Shown here piece after piece: positions 43,641-54,022 of a DNA stretch of 64,000 nt (positions are counted from its first letter, which is position 1; every line of letters starts with the position of its first letter). The notes under the pieces were generated by a model that did no database searches, had not been told where the DNA came from, and saw only the letters and a program-made list of their open reading frames with translations. Origin of the DNA: Pseudoscleropodium purum (lineage: Eukaryota; Streptophyta; Bryopsida; Hypnales; Brachytheciaceae); assembly GCA_963969395.1 (NCBI GenBank), contig OZ017804.1:21266001-21330000 (forward strand). The letters are read 5' to 3'. Both the position numbers and the translations under genes were made by a program.

Positions 43641-46600
43641 TGTCGCAGCTTAGAATTTTGATTTTCTTAGTATACACCCAAATAGGAACGGAAACTAGTC
43701 ATTAGCTAACCGGATCCGATTAGGTGGGGAAGGAAAACTCAGAATTAGCACGGAACGTGAAGTAGTGGGCTTCTTGGATCTAATCCGGTCAGGAGTAACT
43801 AACGACGGAAACGGAATGTAACACGGATTAGGTCTAGGACCGGATTATGATGGTAAACCGGATTATGATGACAAACCGGAAAGGGTCCAGGGACTATAAA
43901 AGGAGGAGCTTTCACTGTTGCACCCCCTTTTAGAAACTCGACCTTGAGCGCACGATTGAGTTTTTGTCGTTTGTGCGTCTGTGCATTTGTGTTCTGTTCG
44001 TTTTAATTCCGGTTGAGATCGGAGAGAGAAAGTGAGGAACGGGACGTGCGGCTAGGAGAGAGTGAGGTAGATGTGAGTGGGAATGCCTTAGCTACGTAGG
44101 TCGAGACAAGCGAGTCCCTCTGCAAGTGAGGTGAAGCTCCGGAAAGTCATTCCGGTTATTCCCTCCACAGAGCCGGAAAAGGCTGAACTCATGGATGATC
44201 TTAGATCCATGGGTTGCATAGGGTTTGCCGAGAAACCTTGGGGTTTTAGGGAGGAGAGAATGGTCAAGGAGCTCCTCGGAAAGTTGTCCAACCAGTTTGA
44301 CAACACCGTGAGGGGAGCTCCCGTCAGCTGGAACGAGAGCATGTGGAGAGCGGTTTACGGTTTCCGGGCAGGAGGTTTGGGAATGGCGAGCCGGAAGGAT
44401 GAGTTTGTCCGAGGGAAGTTCAAGAGAGCCGTCAACCCGAAGGACGGATACGCGGTCGAGGATTGCTTGGATGACCGACACCGTCGGCTCCTGCAATTCC
44501 TGGTTCCGGTTCTTCACCCGGAAAAGCCGACCAGGGTGACGATCACCCTCGGCAACACCATTTTCGGTGCCCTCAGTGGTACCCGGAAAGTGGATTGGGC
44601 ACGGATCATTTCCGATCTCGTGGCCCAGTTGGTTAGTAGGGTTGGGAAGAAAAGGGCCACTCCAGTGTGCCCTTACCTCTTCCACCTCTATCGGGAGAAC
44701 CAAGTCCTCACCGATACGGAGGAGAGGGCGTGGAAGACGCAGGAAGTGCTCCTGAAGTATGGGGAGTCGGAGACGGATGACGAGGCGGAATCCGATTCCG
44801 GGTCAGACCGGGAGTCCAGCGAGGAAGAGGAGGAGCCGATGCCGCCGATCAAGCGACAGAAGCTGACGCCTCCACACAAGCGCGGGACGCCTCCCGGTCA
44901 AGACAAACCGGCCCCGGAGGAGAAACCGGAAGCCGAGAAGACCAATTCCGGGGGAGATCCGGATATGCAAGATCTGTTCAACGGTCTGATCAACGTCCTC
45001 TGCAACATCAGGGCGGATTGGGAGGTGAAGCACAGGACGCTTGCGGCAATCGGCAAGTTGGTGGGTGCTGCACCGGACAGCAACTTGGCGGAACAAGTGG
45101 CGCAATGCATCACGAATCCGGAAGAGACCCGGAAGCAGGAAGCCGAGATCCGCCGGTTGCAGGAGGAGGTAGATAAACTGAAGGCAACACTTTTTGCCTA
45201 TCAGGAAGACGTGACTGCCGCTCGGGAGATGGCGGAGGAGACTCGGAAGGTGGCCGAGCAGATCAAGGCGGTCCTGGGAGAGACCGAAACGGCAGCGGCC
45301 AAGGCGAAGCTCTTCGACGAGAAGATCCACGAAGAGAAGAAACTATCCGGTTCCCGGATGGTCCGGATTCTCGCGGACTTCGCCGAGCAGGTGGAGACGG
45401 CAATGGTGGAGGGGCGGAAGGCTGCGGACCGGATCGAGGAGAGCAGCCGGAAGCTGACGGGAGCGACGTGCGACAAAGGTATTCACCTTTCGGACATCTC
45501 ACTACCGGACCTCTTTCCGGATGCAACTATGGCGAAGGACAGGAAGGATTGGACTCCTGAGTCCAAGAAGTCTACACGGACTGGGACTCCGGGCACGAGA
45601 CCGGATATCACCATCGACCTGGAGTCTCCACCTGGACCGAATCCTGCGGAGGGGGAACGGGTCCGGAATTTGAGTGAAGTTTTCGAGGAGCTAGTCCCGG
45701 AGACCGGAAGCCCGACGATAGGATCTAGAGTTGTAGGGTAGATAGGATTTTAATTTCAGTTAGGAGTAGGAGCGGATCCGGATCCGGATCCGGCTCAACA
45801 GTATTAGGTTAGACCGGAAGTTAGATTTAGGTGGCGGCGGACCCCCACGGGTTTTCCGCTCCTTTTTGTGCTTTTAGGGTTTTTACCCTTTGTATATAAA
45901 TCGGTTCCTGCGATGGGAATTGGGAGTTGTTCATTTTGCAAACTTCTTGTACCTTTCTATTCTCTTCGTTGTGTATCTCTCTCCAGCGCGACAGGATTGT
46001 ATGATGTGGAGTTAGGATAGTACGGGTTGGTTTGCGAGTGATTTCTCCCCTTGGTGTTTATTTTCCGATCCTAGGTGAATGTGAGTAGGTACCGAAGAGT
46101 TGGGAGTGAACTTAGTTCCTCAGCACGCCTAGAGTTTGAGATTCCGGGTGAGAAAGCCGTTGTTAGGCTAGGCGGGTAGGGAGGGATTCCTTAGCTGCGC
46201 TAGAACTCCCGGGTGGGAAATCCGGTTGAGTGTCCGATCTCCTGTGAGGTCTCACCACCTGTATGGGTAACGGAAGAACTTTAGTTGATGTTGGAACGGA
46301 CGGGTGCACTTGTAACCACCTGTCTTCGCACGGATCGGAAGTAGCATCAAGGTTGTTGTAGTACGAGAGGGTCGAGTGTGGGGTCTTTGTGTGACCTACG
46401 ACCCGGATTGCTATCTGGGTTGTTGTGAAGGACCAAACCGGATCCGGATTAGCTTAGGAGTCTAGAAGGTAGGACAGTGGGTCTTCAGCCACTATAAGTC
46501 ACGGAAGGAGTGGTGGGCCTACCACTCTCAAAATTAAGCGGCGACCCCTCTGATGGTGAAACAGAGGCAAAACCAAACCGGATAGGATTACGGGTACAGG

Positions 46601-46923
46601 ATGACCATTCCGACCAGATTGGTCAGGACGGATTTCCAGGATCGGAAGTTGTGAGATCCTGGGATTTGGGTATTTGTACGGACCGGATAGTTAGTAGGAC
46701 CGGAAGAAGGAGTAATCCGGTCTGTAGTTATCCGGTGTGGTAGTATTTCTGGTTCTAGATCTAGGACCGGAAAGTAAGATTGGGATACTGACTAAGCTTA
46801 ACTGCTTAATAGAGCTAGATACTTCACAGGATCTCGTGGGTTCGATCTTTAGAGTCACTTAGTTATACTCTAGAGCGATTTTTGTGAGTATAATGGGGAA
46901 TTGACCTGCCCTGTGCTGCGACA
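43641..46923 (+). mobile_element. element B copy 4 (3283 bp, TSD GTGGA)
   Basis: TGTCGCAGC...GCTGCGACA ends with GTGGA on both sides (43636-43640 and 46924-46928). Inserted in the gypsy pol gene, it shows that element B invades unrelated hosts and is younger than this gypsy copy. Subfamily markers match copy 2. Confidence 0.93.
44191..45741 (+). CDS. element B protein, copy 4 (start codon region broken)
   Basis: The ancestral ATG at 44083-44085 is followed by CCT TAG, the same codon-3 stop as copy 2. The frame is open afterwards to 45741, and the first inner ATG is 44191. Domains are as in copy 1. Differences include DTEERAW for NIEEKAW, SGSD for SESD and DLFNG for DPFNG. Confidence 0.65.
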   Translation: MDDLRSMGCIGFAEKPWGFREERMVKELLGKLSNQFDNTVRGAPVSWNESMWRAVYGFRAGGLGMASRKDEFVRGKFKRAVNPKDGYAVEDCLDDRHRRLLQFLVPVLHPEKPTRVTITLGNTIFGALSGTRKVDWARIISDLVAQLVSRVGKKRATPVCPYLFHLYRENQVLTDTEERAWKTQEVLLKYGESETDDEAESDSGSDRESSEEEEEPMPPIKRQKLTPPHKRGTPPGQDKPAPEEKPEAEKTNSGGDPDMQDLFNGLINVLCNIRADWEVKHRTLAAIGKLVGAAPDSNLAEQVAQCITNPEETRKQEAEIRRLQEEVDKLKATLFAYQEDVTAAREMAEETRKVAEQIKAVLGETETAAAKAKLFDEKIHEEKKLSGSRMVRILADFAEQVETAMVEGRKAADRIEESSRKLTGATCDKGIHLSDISLPDLFPDATMAKDRKDWTPESKKSTRTGTPGTRPDITIDLESPPGPNPAEGERVRNLSEVFEELVPETGSPTIGSRVVG

Positions 46924-47846
46924 GTGGATGCAAATGGTGGTGAAGAGTTTGGGGGCACCAAAGACATTTTTGAGGATGGAGATGTGATGAAGTATTTATA
47001 GCTTGGTAAATTGGCAACCATAGTGTCAACCAAGGAGAAGGACAAGATCCTATAATGAGCAAAAAGATTTTTGTGGGAGAGGGCGCATTTGCTTCGAGTA
47101 TGGCCAGATGGCAATAAGAAGGTGGTATCGGCACTTCATAAGAGAATGAAGTTAATTATGCATGCACATGAGGATTTGGAGCACTTTGGAATATGAAGAA
47201 CTTACAGCTTGCTGCAGATTCACTATTGGTGGTGAGGCATGCGAATGCACATCCAATAGTTGGTAGCTAGATGCACAGTTTGTGATAGAGTGCGGGCATC
47301 ATTTAATGCCCCAATACCTCAATTACAACCATTGCCAATCATGGGATTGGGCTATAGGTGGAGTTTGGACCTTGCAGGACCATTGCTGGTAACATCACGA
47401 CACAACAAGTATATGCTAGTGATGATTGAATACTTTTCCAAATGGATCGAGTTGGTGGCGTTGCTTGACAAGTTCAGTAAAGGAGCAGCTTACTCATTTT
47501 TGGACCGAGTGTTGAGTCACTTTGGAGTTCTAGCTAAGGTATTGATTGATCAAGGGCGTAAGTTTTTTAGAGAATTTCAAGCCTTGTGTGAACAAGCCAT
47601 GATCAATCACCGCACTACTTCACAAGATCATCCTAAAGTAGATGGATTGGTAGAGCGCATAGTGCAAACTGTTAAGAAGGGGCTTCAAAAATATAGCTTG
47701 AAGAAGGGTCATCATGGAGATTGGGACTTACAACTATCGTGAATAGCAATAGGCTATTGGTTCACTAAGCAAGCATCTTTGGCTTCTTTTTCACCCTATT
47801 ATTTGTTGTTTGGGCACCACCCAGTTTTACCTATGGCTATCTATAA
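46924..47846 (+). pseudogene. integrase domain (gypsy), broken
   Basis: The N-terminal HHCC remnants (HAHEDLEHFG ... VARCTVCDRV, 47160-47285) contain stops. The catalytic core has WSLDLAGPL (first Asp, about 47365), KVLIDQGRKFF (second Asp, about 47545) and KVDGLVERIVQTVKKGL (Glu, about 47655), the DDE of retroviral-type integrases. A stop at 47740 is followed by FSPYYLLFGHHPVLPMAIYN, where the frame is lost into the next insertion. Confidence 0.85.
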
Positions 47847-47854
47847 TCTTAAAA

Positions 47855-49985
47855 AATTTTGAGCAAATTGTCTTGTTCTCAATTTTGGATGTTTTTACAC
47901 TAGTTTAGTAGTTTTAGAAACCACTTCTAATTTGTAGTGCTAATTGGCTAAGAACTTGATGTAAATGTAAAAAGAATACTATATAGATATAAAAAGGGGC
48001 AAATTAGCATGATAGAAAGAATAGCAACTTAGCTTTATGCCTTTTAGAATCAATTTACGGCAAGTTGCTAAACGGTTTCTCTATAGCTATTTAGCGTGGG
48101 TAGAGTTTCTTTCTCTTCCCAGTTCATATCATTGTCAAAACTCTTTGTATATGGCTCATAGCAATTTGATTGTAAACAATGAATTCCTTCAATAGAAATT
48201 GTTATTTTTGAATTTGTAAAATTGTTGTTGTGAAGTGTGGATGTGTGATTGAGATTGTGATGTGGGGTTGTGAATTGCAAACTGCTATATGTGAGATGGC
48301 AAGTTTGTGGTAGGTTAGAGCACCTTGTGGATTTTTAGATCCTTATTTAAGAAATTATTAAATAATTATTGTACGCAACTAGTCTGAGAGAATTCTAGGA
48401 GAACATAGCAAATTGACAAGAGAGTGAATAGATCTAGCAAATTGGCTGGCTAAACAGCAATTGCGAGAGGACCAGATGGGGTCGTGAGTGGAGAAGTGGA
48501 GTTGGCCAATGGATGAGGGATCCATGCGATTTGCTAAGAAGAAAAGTTGTGAATTAATTGTTGAAGTGTTTGTGTTGTTTGTAATTTGAATTGGCCAATT
48601 TTCTTTTATGAATTTATGCATATGTAAATGGTTAGATTGCCTAGCAAGTTTTGAGTTTGGTAATAGCTAATTGACAGGTTAAGAGATCATTTGGTTTGTC
48701 ACTATAGACAGAAGAATGACTAAGCAATTTGTCATTAGCTATGTGGGAGATTTATGATGTAGTAAATTGTGGCAACTTGTCTATGCAACTTCTGGAAATC
48801 TCAGTGAACTATCCATAAGTGTTTGGAGTCACGAACCAAGCAATTTGCATTGTTTTCCATGTCAATTAAGTAGACAATTGATTGTAAGTTGGTGTTTGGT
48901 TTTGAAACGATCAATTAGCTAGTGGTCGGGATATCTAGGATCTGTGTAGATGCTTCGAATTTTGTGGATTTGAAAATCTGTAAATACAATTTGAATTAAT
49001 CAAATCATGAAGTTAGTTTAGTGAATTGCATCGGTCAAGGCTCTGTGCTCGCATCTTTAAATAGGTGTGAGTATAGCAAATTTCCATTTTCTGTTCGGTT
49101 GTGAATTGCCGATTTGTTAGAAAATAGAATCTATTGATTGAAAGCCAACTGCAATTTGTCAGATGCAACATTCACTTTGGAATTTGAATAAACCGGGATG
49201 AGTATGAATGCTAGGTACTTCAATGCGTATGTGTGAAATTTTGATATCGGTAAGTTAGGCAAATTGTAGTAGAACTGATAAGTATTTAGAATTATTAACA
49301 CTATAAATATCATGTATATGAATTGAGGGCTACTAGTGTGATTGAAATATAATAGATTCAAGCCAGTAGAAGATGGGTGAAATATAGTTGTTCGGATGGA
49401 AGCAATTTACAATTAGCTAATCATATGTGTATGATAAGTTGTGTCAACTTGCAATTCCAGGTTATAGCGAATTGTGGTGAAGAAGATTCATGTAGCAAGT
49501 AGCAGTGGAGTTGCTGGATACGGATAATAGCTGTAAACCAAAGAATCAAAGGCTACTCATCAGGAATGTTTAATTGCTTTAACAATATCATTTGAATACT
49601 AAATTTGATGGTTTATGAACAATTGTGAATGAGTATGCTGAATAATAAATATGGTATAAAATGGAATAATATATAAAATATTATATAAGCAAATAGTCCT
49701 AAGTCTAGATAATGCATGACAAATTGCTAAAGATATTTGTTTATCCTAAATAGGTTCTAGGTAGGAATGAGACTATAACATGGAGTCCATGGCATCGGTA
49801 ATGGATAGTGCAAATTGCTTATATGGGAATAAGAGTGAATAAACAAGAAAATGTGTTTGTAAACCAAACCTACTTTAAAAGTGACCCTAGACACCTATAA
49901 TGATAGCCTTTTTGACCTTTTTCCACTAAGAATCCCTATACTAGTATCTAAGGTTTTGTTTTTAAGATATAGAAAAAATCAACTT
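47855..49985. mobile_element. ~2.1-kb noncoding insertion rich in GCAAATTG words (element C)
   Basis: It separates the integrase end (PMAIYN, 47830-47845) from the C-terminal polyprotein segment (KQDADKILD, 49994), so it is an insertion of about 2.1 kb. It has no coding capacity. The words GCAAATTG, CAATTTGC and close variants recur on both strands, e.g. near 47863, 48408, 48437, 48724, 48840, 49078, 49256, 49403, 49727 and 49810. Exact ends and target duplication are unresolved; CTAT occurs at both edges. It may be a solo LTR or a non-autonomous DNA element. Confidence 0.5.
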
Positions 49986-49990
49986 ACACT

Positions 49991-50587
49991 ATGAAACAAG
50001 ATGCAGACAAGATATTAGATGGTTTGGACAATCCAAACACATGGGCATGCGTTTGCAAACAATGGGTGGATCTGTACAAGAAGGTGATGCCAATCGCTTT
50101 GAAGAACCTTTCCATTGCACAATATAGAGACACCTTACATTATGCCACAATACGAGGAGGGGATTATCGACCTTAGATGCGACGTTTTTTACCTAGCAAT
50201 TGTGTTTATTTGCAGCAAACGACACCTACTACCCTTAATGTGACTGTAGGGTGTATTATTCTATGAGTGTGTGAGGTACTCAAATTTGGTGTGTTATTTT
50301 TGGAGGGATGTGATGGCAAAGTCTGGAAGGACCACACGCACAATTGCGCATCGTGTCATTTGCCACACATAGACGAACAGATTAATTCAAGCAATTCATG
50401 GATTTCAGTTGGGCTGAAATGCGTATTGTGTGGGAGTGCAAAGCACGCTGCTACCATGGTTTTATGTAATGTTTGTTCCATAGGGTGGAACACGGATTGT
50501 TTGACCCCCTTTTTGAAAAAAATTCCAACAGGTCGGTGGGTTTGTCCCAAGTGTGTGTCAAGGCATAGACTAGCATTCACATCTTAG
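49991..50587 (+). pseudogene. C-terminal gypsy polyprotein segment with PHD finger
   Basis: The pre-PHD part contains PIALKNLSIAQYRDTLHYAT and VYLQQTTPTTLNVTVGCII (SH3-like linker typical after gypsy integrases), with stops at about 50174 and 50264. The PHD-like zinc finger runs CVLCG...MVLCNVCSIGWNTDC...GRWVCPKC (about 50420-50560). The position usually occupied by His in GWH is Asn (GWN), so one zinc ligand is missing. PHD fingers read histone tails; as an integrase extension it could guide integration. It ends with a TAG at 50585-50587. Confidence 0.65.
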
Positions 50588-50627
50588 TACATGTTTTCTA
50601 CTGGGTTCTCATTAGTGCTCTGGAGAA

Positions 50628-50928
50628 CAGGGTTGACAGGACGTCCGGACGCGGACGTTGTGTCCGCAGCATCCGCTGACATTCGCGTCCTGGCGGACAC
50701 AGCGTCCGCCTGTCCGCCCGTCCGTCCGCCCGATTACAGCCGTCCGATCGACGTGCGGACTGATCTAGTCCGCACGATCTGGGCGTCCGCCTCGGGCGGT
50801 CGGGCCGTCCGCCCCGCCCGTCCGCTTTCCGACGGCGGTCGAGACGCTGCGTCCGCTAGCGTCCGTGCGTCCGGACGTCCAGAAAACGGACGCTATTTGG
50901 GGGCGGACGTTGAAATTCGTCAACCCTA
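50628..50928. mobile_element. GC-rich hAT-type MITE (301 bp, TSD CTGGAGAA)
   Basis: The left end CAGGGTTGAC and right end GTCAACCCTA form a terminal inverted repeat. The 8-bp CTGGAGAA flanks both sides (50620-50627 and 50929-50936), diagnostic of hAT transposition. The interior is strikingly GC-rich against an AT-rich background and is packed with GTCCGC/GCGGAC/GTCCGG words in both orientations. It is noncoding, lying just 3' of the gypsy coding end. Confidence 0.88.
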
Positions 50929-50976
50929 CTGGAGAAGCCTACTAAATTCACCAATGTGAAAGGGATTTCGACACCA

Positions 50977-51001
50977 GTAAAGGGGGCGAGTAAAGGGGTG
51001 G
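50977..51001 (+). other. possible polypurine tract of the gypsy element
   Basis: A purine-rich stretch (AAAGGGGGCGAG then TAAAGGGGTGG) lies ~390 bp after the last gypsy codon, ~310 of them MITE plus TSD, and is followed by TTGTAAAACC. This is where a 3' LTR would start, but no matching 5' LTR was found, so this is tentative. Confidence 0.3.
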
Positions 51002-53502
51002 TTGTAAAACCACTTACCACAATTGATGTACTTGTGTATCATGGTTGTTTATTTTCTTTGCTTTGCTATGGATGTCGATGGTATTTGATGCTTATAGTGA
51101 TAGAATGTTTTTTGCATTGTGTAGTATAGTTTTTCTACGACAAAACCAAGGCAATTCCAAAAAGGTTCGTTTAAGGGGAAAGCTCAAATTAGCTTAGTGT
51201 TTTAATTAACTAATGTCACTTTGTATGTAAATCTCTCTTTCTTTTAGTTTCAAACATATTATTTATTACCACATGTTATGTTAGTAGGGGATGGGATAAA
51301 TGGCTTATCTCTATTTCCCTCATACTAGTAGTCCGTCAATTAGCAATTTCTAGGTTTTATCCCACTATGTCTGTAAATCTATCTTCTCAAACAAAATCCA
51401 AATAAATAAACGAAAATCAATAGTCAAATTCAATTGTCATATTCAATTATCATTTTTCAATAGTCTCAATGTTAGTATTCATTTTCAATTGTCATTTTTC
51501 AATAATCGCTTTTACACATACAAGAAAGAAGAACATTTAAGTTTAAAATTGTATAACGACAATGTAGAGTGCATAGAAAGGAATGTATCACAATCTATAG
51601 AAGTTCAAAATTGGAAATATACGTACAATAACTTGACTTTAAATGGAAATACAAAAACTACACACAAAGTATAACAACCGATTTCATAACTTATAACTTT
51701 AAGTTCTAAAGTTCAAAGCTAGAGAAGTCTCATGTGAACTACTACTACTATAACATAATAGTTTCTAAATTGCCAAAATCTTTAATTGGTTGAGGTAAGG
51801 ATTCTATCCACATCAAAAGTTCTTAGTCTTTTCTGCAATTTCAACCACATAGAAAATGTTAAGCACTAATGTACTTTAGCAATTGGCAAAATCAATAGTC
51901 GCATATTCAATGTGATCTTTTCAATAGTCAATTTAGTAGCGTGGCTATTCAATGATCAATTTTTCAATAATCTTTAATGTGTAGAAACAAGTTAACATAG
52001 CAATAATCGTTAAATCAATAGTCTTTTATAACCGGCTCAAATTTATATTTAAAATTGTTCTTCATTAACTCATACAATCTAAGTCTACTAGTCCCGAAGG
52101 ACCAATAGATTCCTTCACTTCATCTTCACATGTTGAAATTCTATATTTGTATCAACTTATATGTAATAATTAATTTCTTATTCTCACAACCTCTCGGCAA
52201 TAATGCTTCAATCAATTTAATTCCCTTCACACTTTTAATTTATTATGTAATTAATTTACCTTACAATTTCTCTCGGAGTTGATAAATTATATATAAAATT
52301 AAACTCTCAAAATTATCACACAATGCTCCGTGGTTATTCTCTCTAATAAAAATAGAATCTATATGTGTTCTAAATTGCTCACAATTAATCCCTCGGCAAC
52401 AAATATTAAAAAACAATTATTATTAAGAAATTGGCCAACCGGCTCTTTCTTTAAATTCCAAAATACTTATAATAACTTAATTAAAAATAACTCTTAAATT
52501 GCTTCTATAACAAAGTACAATTTAATTCTCCGCTTTAAGTAATTATTTGTATCACTCAATTTCATCAACAAAAACATCAAAAGATTACAATAAATGATTT
52601 CCCAATATAACTCTCTTAAAAATGAACAATTAATTCCTTAAGCAATTACAAATTTCTCTTTACACTCTAAATCAATAACCAAGAATTATCTCTCCAATTA
52701 AGAATCAATTTATAAATTAATTCCTCTCAATTAACATTCAATGATAAAGCTTCAATTATATTAAATTGTATTATCCTTCACAAATAACACTCAAAGAATG
52801 ACAAGTGATAACACAAAAATTATCCTCCACAATTATTAATAAATTTTAATTGCTCTTCAAACTTCACTTACATTTATAAAATTATCAATCACACTTAATT
52901 AATTAACACATACACAATTGCCCTCACGGCAAAGATATTAAAATTCACATAAAAATACTTAGCCTAAACTCAAGCTATGAACACTCAAGAAAGATGCAAT
53001 AAATTCACACAATGACACATGAAAAAATAATGAATGAGAGAGAGAGCAAAACAAATAAAAAACAAACACTTATATAAAAATCAAGATTTGAAATGACATG
53101 AGAGACAACCTCCCAACTACAACTACCTTAACTAATTTTAATTTCATTCATTCAAAATAAAAAATAAAAAACTTCATTCATTTCCATTCATTTTAAATTA
53201 TCCCTTTAAAATTTAACCACATTCACACAATAATTGCAAAAATGAACAAAATATAAAGTTAAAAGTCTCACACATTGCTATCATTGTTTGCATGCTATTA
53301 CCGTGATTGTGATTCACATCACAAGTCACGAGGCGTTTTCCCTATAACCATAGTGTCCACCGTTGGTCAAGAGTTATTGGACCTTAGTGTAGTTAAGTTG
53401 CTAGCCAATTACAAAGTGTAGTATTTACTTATTGCACACTTTCTCTCATATTGGCTTGATATAATTAGGGCACGATGTATTTGTACACAACAGGAGAAAT
53501 TA

Positions 53503-54022
53503 ATGGATGAAGTTTGAAAGACCAATTAGTAATCAAACTTTATCCGTCTATAACTTTCACTAAGAAAGTCCAAATCCAATAAATCTTATCATCATAGAAA
53601 GCTAGAATTAGGCTTTACAAGAAAACAATGTAAAAATATCAACTATCTTAGGGTAAGGCAACTCCCTAGGTAAAGATAGAAAGTAAATTTGGAGTTTTTA
53701 AGGTTGAGCTTAGGTCCCACTTAGCTTTGGAAACTTATAGGATTAGCTTAGAATAATCCAAAGAGGGCTTAATTTTAGGAAAAGCCTTCTACACACAGAA
53801 GTTAAAAAGAAATGAAGTTCAAGACAAGTAATGGATGAACCCTTGGGAATTTTGTCCATATAAGTCAAATTTTTGAATGTAAGACAATCATAGGAATTCA
53901 AATCCGTAACCCAAATTTTGGATCAAATCCAAATTCAGAATTAATAGAAAAAAATAAATGAAGTTTGAAACGCCTCTTCAAGGCAAAACTTCATCCGTCT
54001 ATAACTTCTACTAAGAGATTTG
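53503..54022. repeat. diverged direct repeat pair (about 65 bp)
   Basis: The segment near 53503-53572 (GATGAAGTTTGAAA...CTTTATCCGTCTATAAC) recurs near 53955-54022 (AATGAAGTTTGAAA...CTTCATCCGTCTATAAC). Each copy is internally an imperfect inverted repeat (GATGAAGTTT / AAACTTCATC). Confidence 0.55.

Larger units (their letters stand above)
37845..50587 (+). mobile_element. decayed Ty3/gypsy retrotransposon with methyltransferase-like and PHD domains
   Basis: Coding remnants occur in order on the plus strand: an upstream ORF remnant (37845-38230, e.g. VMGVIVRVERRYTNKSHLLE), gag with zinc knuckle, aspartic protease, cytosine-methyltransferase-like domain, RT, RNase H, integrase and a C-terminal segment with a PHD finger. 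Many stops and frame changes show it is dead. Element B copy 4 splits RNase H from integrase, and a ~2.1-kb insertion splits integrase from the PHD segment. I could not pair LTRs. A weak initiator-tRNA-like primer site (TGGTATCGCC at 38458) and a purine tract near 50977 are the only candidates for LTR borders. Confidence 0.8.
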
